NCBI RefSeq assembly: GCF_001039355.2
Contig: NW_019775486.1
Location: forward strand, 13,815 to 54,520
Direction of reading: 5' to 3'
DNA from: Lingula anatina
Lineage: Eukaryota > Brachiopoda > Lingulata > Lingulida > Lingulidae
Length of the DNA: 40,706 nt
This document shows, piece after piece, positions 25,227 to 38,000 of the stretch. Under the pieces are notes generated by a model. That model was given only the letters and a program-made list of their open reading frames with translations. It searched no databases and had not been told where the DNA came from. The translations under genes were made by a program, and so were the position numbers. The stretch's first letter is position 1. Every line of letters begins with the position of its first letter.

Positions 25227-26815
25227 AAAGAAGAAAGAATCGTGTGCAGTTTGAAAATACTGGTCACACCTGTCGCATTCTGGAGCTGAACCCGTCTGAT
25301 TAATTGACTGTCTCAACTAACGCATTTACCGGTCATCGTCTATGACCCTTGGCTGATCGTGGTGTGACTACTTGGGGACACAAAATAGCCTTTTCCCCTC
25401 AATTTTCTACATCATATTGGGAAATTTGTCAAATATGTTCTGCTTTTTCTGAAAAGGAAAAGAAATGATAATAATAAGTTTGCACTGCCCTTGGATCCTT
25501 CACAAGATGTCCAACGACGTCCATGTCTTGTTGTTGTTCTTGAAACCCAAGCCATTTTTGATATGTGTAAACCTTTTTCTCAAAACTTTCTAATGCTTAC
25601 AAAGTGTGTTTAATTGATAGAACAAGCAAAAAGAAATGATACCGAGAAACAAAAAAAAATTAGAAGAACAATAAACCCTCGTTTTAAAACATTCACAAGA
25701 AGTCATGTCCCGAAGTTCCAAGAATGCTCCAGAATCTGCAAAATGTGGTAGTTGAGATATGATGATGAAACGATTGCAGTCAATGGTCATTTTCTTCCTA
25801 ATGCATCTAAGGCCCCATGTGACCGAGATGGCGTTCTGTAAGGAACTGTCTTCCCTTCCCATAACTTTGTATAGGTGCCATTCGTCCCATCTACTGACGC
25901 CGATGCTTTCGATTAAACTTAACCTGTACCTGTTATGTGGGACCCAAGAGTTCCATTCTTAGGACTACCATTCCTGTTACAACGACTGGGAGCAACATAT
26001 ACCGGCGTCCTTTAACGAAACATAGGTATGTATAAATCCTTAACTTTTGTTTTAAGCTTTTTGAATAATGCCAAAATTTAAAAATAACTTTACTGGGACT
26101 TGGTCTACGCATTATAGAGAAGACTTTTAGCTTTTTTATTGGTCACAGTGGGTGCATTACAAAATCTACTCAGGACAATCAGGAAGTCGAATAAGCACAA
26201 TCACGGGACATGATACTGTGTATTTTGTAGAAACCAATAAACACACGTATTGTCTGAAGTTAACTATTCTTATAACACCTTCATGTGTTAAAAGACTCAA
26301 ACAGCTAAATGTGTAAAGAAGACAGTTTAATGTATGCAGTCAGTTCAATTATAAAGGAAATCAATAAAGGACGTTTCTTTTCCCTTTATGGCTGTTTTAA
26401 TTAAAAGTCGATTTCCACAAAACATCTTTAGCACCTACAGTGTTTATACACCCCTAGTACAATGTGTCTTGAAAAGGATCCTAGAAATAATTGGACTGAT
26501 GAAGTAACATGGAAAGCTTAACACTTGGACACCTTACTAAATCAATAAATGCATTTGATAATGGGCTTATCAGTGTGTGGGAATATACTGTAGGTGCGGT
26601 CAGATCATAAATCTGTCTCTGTAATATAATAACCTCGCACACAATTATCGTAATTGTTTATTTATTTTTTTTTTACATTTATATTTACATGTTTATTAAA
26701 CATACAGTAATAAAAAATTTAACATTTTGTCTAAGTTTTGAATGAATTATAATCATTGTTATTATTACAATACAAATGCACAGCCCCCTCTCGCTCTCTC
26801 TCGCTCTGTGTGTGT

Positions 26816-26853
<38 letters not shown>

Positions 26854-29800
26854 GTGTGTGTGTATGCGTGTATGTGTGTGTTTATATGTGTGTTTTACGT
26901 GTGTTTTAACGGCCTGGAAAGATCGCTCCGACAAAACATTTCCCACCGATATTCACATTAAAAACGATCAGCACCTTAACAAGACACATCACATTACGGC
27001 ATCTGCACTCGGTTTTATTCTATCTTAGACGTCAACGCTTCCTTAGGTTAAATTGATCCCAAACCCATTGTGATAAAGCACTGTTTTCCGCGACAGCGCC
27101 ATTTTAGCTACCGGATCGATATCAATGCATGGCTGCAGTGCACAGGGGGAGGCGTTGCCAGCAGCTTTTATGCACGATGATGTTGGCAATGGGCTTTTAA
27201 ATCAAGGTATGGAGAGGAGTTCGACATGAGCACTGCAGAATCTTGACTAAGGACGGTAAGTGGCTTTTTAGGGACATGCTGGAAACGTGTCGGTCTGTGG
27301 GATGATACAGGAATAATCTGTGCTTTGTTGTGACTTTGAAATATAGGTAGGTACATGCTGTTATGCTTGGTCATGCTAACGACGCAGTTTCGTTATAGTC
27401 GTTACAATACAATATGGCATCCTATCAATTTGGTTAACGTTGCTTTCAACTGGTGAATAACGCGTTCAGAAGCAATGGGATGTTTGTCAGGAAAATTGGA
27501 CTCTTCTATCGTGAAGGTGCATGCAGTCAAATATATTCAATCTGCTTCACAAAACAAAGTTTAAAACATACAATATGTTATGTAAACACAACACAAATGG
27601 CAGAATCGTGGCGGGTATGCATATTTTACAAGGATAGCACAGTTTCAATGAAGTTATTCAAACCAATTCGAATTTGTTAAGAGTCTCTATGTGCGACGCT
27701 ATGTACATAAAGATAGGGGAATTGGCCCATGATTCTCGCTTACATTCATTGGCAAGCAATTATATTTATCTTAACGGCATTTAATTATCTTCAACAGTAT
27801 CTAGCAATTAAGTGATCCCGACAAATTAGTATAAAACAACCACGTGTGTTTGACCAAGACGCTGTTGGTTTGACCGCTGTGGCATATTTGTGTCGTGAGT
27901 TGTAAGATAACTGGTTATTATTATTAGTGAGATGCAATAAATACCGGTTAGGCGTTCACCGATCTTGTAAATATAATCCCCCTGTAGCTGCACGGCGCAG
28001 TTAAATTGCGGCACCATGCCTTGCTTTAGTATTACCTACATGAGCAGATTGACGACCGGATAAAGGGAATGGCTTGAACCAAAATAAGATTTATCGACAC
28101 GTCAAGACTAAAATGAATATACCCTGTCCCCCACCCTTTGCGATCCGTCATTTTACGTCAATTAGTCTATTCACGGTGTTCAAGACGATACCATTGGCCG
28201 CATTACAACCTAGCATAACGACGAGGGCATGATTCGTGCCGATTTCATATAAATGACGCTTTGAAGAGTAGAATATCATGGAGGACGACATAATTTCCCT
28301 AGCTACCTCCATTAGTCACAATATTTCACCATATGGCGTGTTATCAACTTGCGTTCCCTGGTGACCATTGATCTCTGAATATCTTGCATGTGGATCCCAG
28401 CAACACGAGAGGAGTCGTATTATAACCATACATGTACAGCCACTTGACTGCCATTTCTATGATCTCGTTATCCATCCCTCACGTTTTCAACCAGGGCATT
28501 CCTTGTATAACGACTTTTTCTAAGCTACTTAAATGAATTGAATTACGCTAAGATATCAGATTATGTGGCATTTTCTCATTTTCACGATTTCTTTTTTATA
28601 CGGAGTTTAATTATGAAGATAGTAATACACTGTGTTCCGTTCATTATGGTTCACAATTGAAATTACCTTTGGTGTGATTTGACGTGCGTACGTGTAGCAA
28701 CGTACACACCGTGATATTTCAAACTATTTCATTTATTAACTTTTATTTATATTTTTGATATGTGTGCAGTTTACAATGACAATGACCTTGCAAAATTTCC
28801 TTTAACTCTGGTAGTATAACAACATTAACAGCCTCAGTGAATAGGGCTGTTACTTTTACACTGCAGTTGACAACATAGTGCCTTAAAGATAGCTGTAGCG
28901 AAATTAATTTTAGCATTTTAGTTGTCTATCGGTGTCAAGACCAGTGAGCAGATAGTATAGTGTATTCAGGCAGTTACACGTACCCGTCACATAATTATAC
29001 CCACAGGGCTTTCACGAAGTATAGCATCGATTTTTTAATGCCAGATCATATTGCTAACATCCAGGCCATATATCTCTATGTACGGTTCTAGAAACACTTG
29101 TTCAGATGTTTGTTGTATTGTCAGGCGCTTTTATTTTGGAAAACTGTCTTAAGATTGACTTCACATCATTGTGGGCATTTATAGTTATCAGAGGATTTTA
29201 GGTGAGGTATAAAGATCCTTTTTGATTTCGGGGTCATGATCACCGCCACACTTTTTGGGCGAGTTTTCATTTTAGAATATGAGACTTTCACCATAAGTGT
29301 TTGTCTTTTAATACCCTGTAGGTCCCCAGTTTACTTCCCTTTACAGGATTTTACATTAATTAGTCGCCGTGAATTTATTAATATCAAGTATCTATAAAAT
29401 GTTTGCTTATTGATCCTTATTCTTGTTTCATACTGTTGATCAGGTAGTTTCTACTATTCATTTTGTGCGCTAGTACATGAACAACACACAAAATCTTCAA
29501 AGAGTATTTTAAGTGAAAGAATACTACATGACTCCTTTGTTTTCACTGTGTGTATAACGATACCCTGAATAGGAAGTCACCGTCACTGATTGACCGAACC
29601 TCGTTCGCCAATTTACGTCGTACCGGAATTACAAAAAAAAATTGTTTGCCAACTTATCGATCGCCGTGTTCAATGCAGTGCAGAGTGACTTTAGCAACAG
29701 CTAACAACAGTGAAGGCTAGCACAGCTATACCGACTTCCTGATACACACAGGACATGATTAGGATCTTAATGATATATTGAAGAGAAGTGATTGTCCTGA

Positions 29801-29965
29801 CAGGCATTCATGCAGTTGTTTCAATTTTTTTAGTAAAAATTAACACTCTGATTCCGTGTCCGGTTATTTCTTTTATTGAGAAATATAGATCTCATACGAA
29901 GATCCCCTTAAGAGTATGTACATGTAGAGGCTGGTTTTAATTTCTGGCTAGATTGTTACGGATAG
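25227..29965. other. Intergenic DNA upstream of the retrotransposon fragment
   Basis: Unique AT-rich sequence apart from the CT/GT array at 26788. A near-perfect 10-bp hairpin lies at 28684-28709 (GTGCGTACGT against ACGTACACAC). No gene is supported. Confidence 0.6.
26788..26890. repeat. CT then (GT)n microsatellite
   Basis: A short CTCTCGCTC block is followed by a long, interrupted GT array with GCGT and ATGC variants. Confidence 0.95.
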
Positions 29966-30886
29966 GTGCCTCTTGAGGAGATCATTTCTAAGCACAATCT
30001 TCAGACCACAATTTTTGCTGATGATACTCAGATTTATGTAACTTGTGATAGTCGGTGTGATTATTCTGTAGTGTCAGACATAGAGAAATGTATTGATGAG
30101 ATCCGGGTGTGGATGCTTTCAAATAAGCTGGCTCTAAATGACACTAAAACGGAAATAATCTGGTTTTCATCTAAATTTAAAGATAGAAAGGACTGTGCTA
30201 CTAACACTAATGTTCGCATTGGCAATGTGTCTGTGAAAGCATCTGTCAGTGCTAGAAATTTAGGTGGGTTTTTTGATTCAGCTGGGATCTTTGACAAGCA
30301 TATAGACAATGTTTGTAAGTCGGCATCTTTTTCACTGTGGAGAATAGGGAAGATTCGGAATTTACTAAATATAGAAACAACTACAAAATTAGTTCATGCT
30401 TTTATTACATCAAAATTAGATTATTGCAACAGTATTCTTTTTGGGGTGAGTGACAGCAAATTGAAAAAAATCCAATTGATTCAAAATTCAGCGGCCAGAT
30501 TAGTTAAAAAGATAAGGAACCAGAGCTTGGATCATATCACTCCAGTGTTAAAGGAATTGCATTGGCTGCCAATCAAACAAAGAATTTTATTCAAAGTGTT
30601 GTGCATAATTTTTAGAGCTTTTAAAGAAAACACACCTGGTTATATTGCACATCTTATTCAGTCATCTGAACCACGCAGGTTAACAAGAAACTCTTTTGAA
30701 AACAATTTTATACTCAATCACTGTGAAATAGACAGAAAATGCAACAAATTCTATGGAGACCGGGCTTTTACTGTTTATGCTCCAAAATTGTGGAACAAAT
30801 TGCCTTTTAGTATCAGAGCTGAAAGTGACTATAATACTTTTAAAGCCTGTCTTAAAACTCATCTTTTTAAAGAATTTTATGGTTAG
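29966..30886 (+). pseudogene. C-terminal half of a retrotransposon reverse transcriptase
   Basis: 306 codons are open to TAG at 30884. The frame opens with GTG, not a real start. It begins 'PLEEIISKHNL', just upstream of the catalytic FADD box (codons 17-20), and continues with 'DDTQIYV', 'LALNDTKTEIIWF', 'LDYCNSILFGVSDSKLKKIQ', 'QNSAARLV' and 'LKELHWLPIKQRI', the usual order in CR1/L2/jockey-type elements. The fingers and palm before motif C, the endonuclease and ORF1 are missing, so it cannot make an active enzyme. The absence of any stop in what is left suggests a fairly recent insertion. It lies about 1.4 kb upstream of the FAM234-like start codon on the same strand. Confidence 0.88.
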
Positions 30887-31121
30887 TGTTCCTTTAAACC
30901 TTTTAGTTGTTTATCATTTATTAAGAGTGAGCTTGGGTTAATTTTAGTAGTATTTTAAAGTTATATCAATAAATTTTCTCTGCTTTCTTTAATTAATTAA
31001 TTTTATCAGTAAATGTTAAAGTATTTTAGTATTGTTATTTTTAGACTTTTTAATTATTTGTAAAGTGCATTGAAATGTAAAAAATGGAATGCGCTATATA
31101 AGAAATAAATATTATTATTAT
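29966..31121 (+). mobile_element. 5'-truncated CR1/L2-type non-LTR retrotransposon
   Basis: About 1.16 kb remains: the end of a reverse transcriptase reading frame (to 30886), an AT-rich 3' UTR of about 235 bp, and a 3' terminus with the phrase 'gcgctatataagaaataaat' followed by short ATT repeats. That ending is typical of CR1/L2/Crack-like elements, which finish in short microsatellites rather than poly(A). The left end is defined by where protein homology stops, next to an in-frame TAG at 29963. I see no clear target duplication. Truncation at the 5' end is the usual outcome of incomplete target-primed reverse transcription. Confidence 0.85.
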
Positions 31122-32324
31122 AGTGCTAGGTCTCCGAGAAATTTATTCTCGTGTCGATGAATGATATGAAGGTAATTTCGTGATAAGGACTATATATCTA
31201 GACAAGACAAGAGTTCACAGTGACTTCTGCATTCAGCATTTATATGAACAACCGCATTCTCCACATCTGTGACGCTAGCGAGCCAAAAGTGTCAAAGTGC
31301 GCTGAAATTGAGCAGTCAACGTGTTCCTATCTAGATCCTAATGACTAAAGCAACGGCACATTTCAAACACAAAAAGGCCATACCTCGTCTTTTGGGTTTA
31401 CTAGTAGTTAGCTAATAACCACGTATATAAAAAACCCGTTGTTTCCCATTTCATTCAAGACCACCTGTCATCTGAAATACTGCTTCACAGACAGGCAGGT
31501 TCATTGATTGTCACAGAGTATTTGAACGTTAAAATACGTAGCCAGGTGTGGTATAATACAAAATCAGAAAGGTAAAAATCTGAAACACGTTCCATGGATG
31601 GTAATATGTTCTGAGTGTCAAAAACATCATTTTGGAAAACTAGAAATATCACCATAAACCTCTTTGCATTCCCTAAGTTGTCAGTGATTTATTTAGGTAT
31701 AGTAAATAAGATAAGCGATTCCGAGAAGCAATATGGCACAAACGTGCTAATCGATGCAGCAACACAAGAACAGTTGCCAAGCAAAGGCACAATAGACCTG
31801 TCATGTTCACTCTGAAAATGTAATTAGTTTGACTGAACCCGGCTGTTGCCAATCGTGCGTGTAATAAATACTTTTTGATTTACTTACAGGAGCTGAGTGA
31901 TGGATGAAACAGTGAGTCTGATGGAAACTTCACTTAATTTTCTAACAAAGGTTAACGGAGACGACCCAATAAAACAGCTTTCAGTGGATGTGATAGCCAA
32001 ACGTCAGTTTAGGAATGCTACTACAAGGACATATGCTACTCCAGCTTGCCATTTACCGATTTATATCCGCACATTTTTGGTCTCAAAAGATAATATCTAG
32101 TGCAGTGCAATTGACCACTTGCTAATAAAACCATATACCAGTGACTGTTGTTAGCTTTAAATTGGTAAGCAACTAGGACATCAGTTACTGACACTTTTCC
32201 ACGTTACCAACACTAACGCTGTGGTTGCCATAGATATAAAGATATGGTATTCGCAGGTGACAGTAAGTTTTTTTGATGCACACAACAACCGCAGCGATTT
32301 GTCAAGTCACCACGGAAAGACAAA
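31122..32324 (+). other. Upstream flank and probable 5' UTR/promoter region of the FAM234-like gene
   Basis: No clear TATA box or initiator was identified. A 3' splice site-like tttacttacag near 31889 and another near 32256 (attcgcag) could bound 5' UTR exons. A short frame from about 31897 follows the first, but its product is not recognised. An in-frame TGA at 32274 rules out N-terminal extension within exon 1. Confidence 0.4.
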
Positions 32325-32877
32325 ATGGATGATGAAATTAGATTTCAAGATTCCAAATTTCGACGGCCAAAGTTTGTCCATCCGGGACGGCGGTATCGTC
32401 AGATCAGTTTTGATATTGACGCCAACTACTCGGATGTCTCTGAGTCATGTGAGGACGAAGTCTTTGTGGACGAGCCCAGAAACTCGGACAAAACGAGCTC
32501 TAAGCCTTTACTCCAACCTAAAAACAGGGCTCGGTCGCCTAGTTTTAAAATCAAAAGGAAATACTACAGACTAAGACGCTGTCTGAAACTCCTATGCTGC
32601 GTTTTGACTGCCGTCTCTAGCTGCCTCTTAATTTTGGCTGTTGTTTTATTTGCAATGCAGAAGAGCGGTATTAACGTACTGGGTGGCAGTCTGTATTACG
32701 GGAGTGCAGGACAGGAACCGACCTCAGCTCACACTCCTGAAGTTTTGGGTTGTTCTGATATACAAGTTGAGGACGTGTGGATTGCTGGATTCCCGAAACT
32801 TATCACGGAATCTGCCTTTCGTCTCGTGGATGTTAATGGCGATGGGACGCTAGACGTTCTATTTGGGTTTGGCACAG
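32325..32877 (+). CDS. FAM234-like exon 1: cytoplasmic tail, membrane span, first calcium loop
   Basis: Encodes residues 1-184 plus one base. The tail is acidic and serine-rich around residues 35-58 and then strongly basic before the Cys/Leu-rich span at 89-111, which fits a positive-inside, N-terminus-in orientation. The first FG-GAP-like motif (AFRLVDVNGDG) ends the exon. The donor is cag|GTAGGT and the exon ends in phase 1. Confidence 0.88.
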
Positions 32878-35006
32878 GTAGGTTTGTGACAGGTGCTTTT
32901 CACATCGTGTAGGATATTTATCTGTTTCACAACGTTTTTACTATTTTGTACAGCCTGTTTCGCCACACACTTGTTTTTGTAGAGCCAGTGTTGTACGCTT
33001 TGATATGAAACTTGATCACTGTTTAAGGGTCGACGTAATAAATATAACAGATAAAATGAGACGCAATTTCAGACAGTATATGCTTGCAAGCAAAAATTAG
33101 AAAACCTTGGAAAGGAAACAATTTTTCCTGCTTGTATCTACTATATATTGGTTATGCGTGTTATTTTAAGATTCTAAAGAAATGAAATGGATCGATGCCT
33201 TTGCGTTCTGCTTATATTTAATTTCTCAATATGAATGCAGGTGTGCGTGTTGTACATGTTGTATTTTACAAAAAATAACATATGTGCCTCATGTTTCAAT
33301 TTTAGGGGCAGACGGCCACAATGTTCCAGAGCTGGTTTGCGACATATACTTCAATGGCACGCGACCGTGTTTTGGCGGTGTCTTGTCGATAGATGGCGCG
33401 ACTGGCAGAGAGTTGTGGAGACATTTCACGGAGCACGAAGTCTTTGCCTTGAACTGTAACAGGGATATCAACGGTGACGGGGTGAATGAGTGTCTGGCAG
33501 GCGGTCGAGGAGGGGTAAGAATCGCAAAGAAAAACCAAATACATTTAGTGTCTACTATTCTTTAGCTTACTATACAATTATTTATTCCGGCAATATTTTC
33601 GGTATATGGTTGTATAATTTAAACTGTTATTTTAAAGTGACACAATAAGTTTTAAATACGAATGCTCTTACCAACATAACGGACGGAATTTCAGGTATTT
33701 CGTGCCATTAATGGACGAGACGGAGAATTACTGTGGAGATTTGCTAACGACGAGGCCTTCAATGACGAAATGAATGTGTACACCCCGCAGTACATCCGGG
33801 ATGTTAATGGGGACGGAGTCCCGGATGTACTGTTGGCGCATGGTGGAGACCCGATGCGGGAATCAGGTTGGTGGGATGGCTTTTAGTTATGTTGTGGGTA
33901 CGGTAATAAAGAAAATCATAGTATAGAGTCACTTTTTTCCAGTAAAATAACACTAATCATTGAGAAAAGTTCAGTGATTTATGATTCTGTTTTGATTTTA
34001 AACCGTTATGTATTTATTATTATGAATATTTATTTATTTATTTATTTATTTATTTTAAAGGCGAGCCGGTCACCTTGAGCGGAGAGCTGGTGATCCTGAG
34101 CGGGAAGTATGGCGGTGTTCTAAGATGGGTCAAGGTTCCCGACCACATGGAGACGTACTTCTCGCCACAACTGTACCGCCAGTCCACCGACACCTTGGCT
34201 GTGCTGTTTGGCACCGGCGGGGAGACGCACGGTGGCGCTCTCTGGTGGATTGACTTGGAGGACTTGCTAAGGGGCCACATGTCAAAGGTGATGTGAAGCA
34301 GAAACAAATATTCTGTGAAGTTAGTCTAATCAGCAGCATTTCAGTTGCTTACTGATATTTAGGGTAGATAAAAACCTAAGACCTACAGAACATGCATGCC
34401 CTCGTCATCCTTACATTGACCTCATTCTATGCCATGTTAAACCAAGAAGTTGTATTCATCTTGGTTAAACTCAAACTACACTGAGTAGGTTTCCAACTTT
34501 TGAGTAAAACTGTCAGCAGATTACACGAGACGAGGCACTTTAATGTCGCAGGTTACTAAATACTTATCAACACTGTACCGTCTGCTAACATAGTTTTATG
34601 AAATTAAACAAGTATGTTTTGTTTGATTTTAGATTAGATCCTCACAGCCAATTCCCAGTCAGTGGAACCTAGATTTTTGAGGGGGAGTGGCAGGAGCGAT
34701 ATCGATTATTTATTCATCTTAAAGCGTAGTTTAGCTGTCATAGGGAGTAGACTAACAGTGATATATCTCTCATTTAGGCCAAGAAACTGTATTCCGACCC
34801 ATTCAAAGGCATCATGACGCCCCCAGCCCTGGCCGACATAAATCAAGATGGCGTAGAAGACATTGTCATCCCTGCATTCAACAGCACAGTTGTCGCCATA
34901 GACGGGGATACACTGCAGCAACTATGGAAAACCACTTTCACGGGATCAGAGTCGTATAAGTAAGAGCGCAAAATGATACATCTGAAGGCTGATTCCCTAC
35001 AAGTGT

Positions 35007-35040
<34 letters not shown>

Positions 35041-38000
35041 CTTTGGTTACGGTATGCCCTGCCAAAATGTGTACGTCTGCCAAAAATATATACCCGGTGA
35101 TCAACGAGAATGAAAATCGGCAAATTTTGAATTTTATGTTAACGCAATAAAATTACATAAATTTATTCAATAATAACCGCAATGGGGCAGTACAGAACGA
35201 GGGGCAACTTGAGAATATGTTGGCAGAACACCTTTGACCTTTGCCCTCTGACCTCCCCAATAACCTCTCGCCTCTGACCTCATTTGTAACCTCTAACCTC
35301 TAAACTTTAACATATTTTCTGACTGCAGTTATGTTAATATTCAATACAAACTTTTGATTACTTTAAATTTTTGACATTTGACCCCACACCTATGACCTTT
35401 TATTTCTCATTATAATGAATCTTTCAGATTGTATTCATGTATATTTTCAGTACCCCAGCTGTTGGCTACTACAATAACGATGACGTGCCGGACTTCATGG
35501 TCAGATATGCACACGGTCCCGGCTTCCCAGTGTACTACGACTCCGTGGTGAGTTAAGGCTGCTGTATATCAAGCACATAAAGCATCAAACGTCAAATGAC
35601 TCCATACAGAATAGGGGGCTAACTAGTCCGAGGGTCAAATATGGCCGAGCCACTTGAATACTTTCCCACGGGATATCTATTCAGTGTCTATTAGCTGATT
35701 TTAGTGAATCGCCATATTTGACCTTTGGACTAGTTAGTCCCCTGTTCTGAATGGGGCCGATAAGTTAAGTGAATTGTTGAATATATACAATATGTTTTTT
35801 GCATGATTCAAGATAAAAGTGGATACAAACAGTGCAAATAAAAAATCAGAAAGCGTGTGCACATATAGTTTACAATTCATATAATCCTGCAACGGAAACA
35901 TTAACAGCCAATTATATACATGTACATAAAACATTTTCCCCACTACCTTTTTAGACAACGATACTGGACGGGAAAACAGGCAAAATGCTGCTCGATAAAC
36001 CAGTAAGAGATTCGATAGGTGTCCAGTCATCCCCTCTGGCGGTAAGCGTGGAGGGTTTCGGCAATGATTTGTTTCTGTACTGGGTGGCGGATTGCGAGGA
36101 CCACGAGGGACAAGGAGGGGTGTTCACATTTGCTGAAGGTATGTTGATTTGCAATGAGAGGCAATGTTACTGGAATTACTCACATTTTCACATTTTCTTT
36201 AAGCAGTTTTAATTGTAAAAAAGTGAATTAAAGTGAATTGAAGACTAGTGAAAGTAAATTTTTTATGAAGCAAGACTTACAAAAGCAAATTTATTTATTT
36301 ATTTATTAGACACCAATGTCCACCAGCAAAGCCGGTCGGATGTGTGTCGTCTGCGTTTCAACACACGTGGCTTCACAAAGTTGATGGTCTCCGGTAGACG
36401 TACTCCACATCCGGGTATCACCGTCTATGACTCCAGTAGGTTCTGGTTTTCAGTTTCTTCCTGATTGACCGTCACCGATATTTTAAGTTCAAAAATTTTT
36501 TTTTCTACTTGTAAACGCACATTAAAGTTTGTATGTATGTGTTGGAGGGCATTAATTTATAATTTCCTTGTGTTTAGTTTTGATAATAGAAAAATATAGA
36601 GATAGATATGAAGTACATATATAATGAAAGCTGGCGTTATGCCACAGGGCAAAGACAAAAGGTGGAGCACAGCGCATGGGTAAATACGACGATGGAGGCA
36701 ATCGAGTTTGTGAAGAAGCATCAGCAGTATTTGGAGGACTACCTGGACCATCAGTCACACCGGGGGGCTCACCAACGTCCGAAGGTAAAGTATAGTTTAT
36801 TTCACTTCAAGAAATTTGGGTCTTTTTTTCGTATAAAGGAGAAAATTAACAACTATAGAACCTCAGTTTTCAAAAGTCGCCATAATCACCCTGTGTCTAA
36901 ACGTTTTAGGTCAGTCGGACTACATGTAGTAGGCCTTGGAAAACAGGTCGAGTGAAATAAACTGCTAGTAAACTAAGCCTAAAATGTGATCTACACACAT
37001 AAGGAAAATGATAAAAAAACAACCACCAAATAACTACTGAGCCTATAAGCTATAGACCAGAATTTTTTTAAAAAAATCCACTTTTCATTAGCCATATATT
37101 AAGTTGTTCATTAGTCATGTCGGTTAAAACTTTTACTTATACATGACCTGGTTTTCAATTTCAGAACGCCGGACGGAAAACTGTTCATCACAATCTAGCA
37201 TCTCGGCCAGCTTACACCCACACCAAAGGATATAACTCAGACATTCGCCACAGCGCTCCAAGTTACCCCAAGCAAAATGGCAGACAAAAGCAAAATGGCC
37301 GTTCATATGGTCGGCACTATTCAAATATAAATAATAACGGGCGATATGCAGAAAAGAGTACAGGTAGAAATGGTTTTGGATCATTTAGCACCAGTCCAAG
37401 TCAAAATCGCAATAGCGAGCAGTATAATTTGGACAAGAAAAATTATGGTGACTTTGAAAATTTATTTCGTGATTATACAAATAGAAACGGTGCTCAGTAC
37501 GATTCTGATAAACAAAGGAACAAGTGGTATCAAAACTATTTACCAGTGGGTGGGAGTCAAAATACGGACCGGTTTACAAAAAAAGAAAGAAATACATACT
37601 CTGGATCCAAAAACCATAATCCTAATGCAGGCTACTCTGTGCCATCACAACGAGAAAGACTTTTGGGCAGAAAAAATTTGGGTCAAAGAATCGGGAGACA
37701 AGCTGCGACACGTAGAGAGAAAAGGCACATGAGTCCTCATGACGACAATGGGATACAAAGACTTCTATCCACAGGTACACAGAACTGTCATACTTTGCAA
37801 CAGAGTGCACATGCGCTTTTATTGTTATAATCATCTCAAAAGACACGTACTTCAAAATTGTTTCATTTTGTCACAGAACTGTGACATTTTGTAACAGGGT
37901 AGACTTGCACTGTTATTGTTACAATAATCTCAAAGGACAGGTACTTCGAATTGTTTTATTTTGTTACAGAGCTACGACACACCCTTTTCCTTTAAACTAT

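Noticed and set aside
26731-27028. Cys/Val-rich and His/Thr-rich frames on both strands
   Set aside because: Produced by the GT array at 26788-26890.
27168-27374. 68-codon minus-strand frame with an acceptor-like start (FQHVPKKPLTVLSQDS)
   Set aside because: Short enough to arise by chance, unrecognised, and with no partner exon visible.
33182-33305. Cys-rich peptide leading into exon 2 (CRCACCTCCIL)
   Set aside because: It lies in intron 1. The strong acceptor at 33305 restores the exact phase left by exon 1, so this upstream part is non-coding.
37346-37732. 128-codon frame overlapping FAM234 exon 10
   Set aside because: Shadow in another frame of an exon whose splice phases fit both neighbours.
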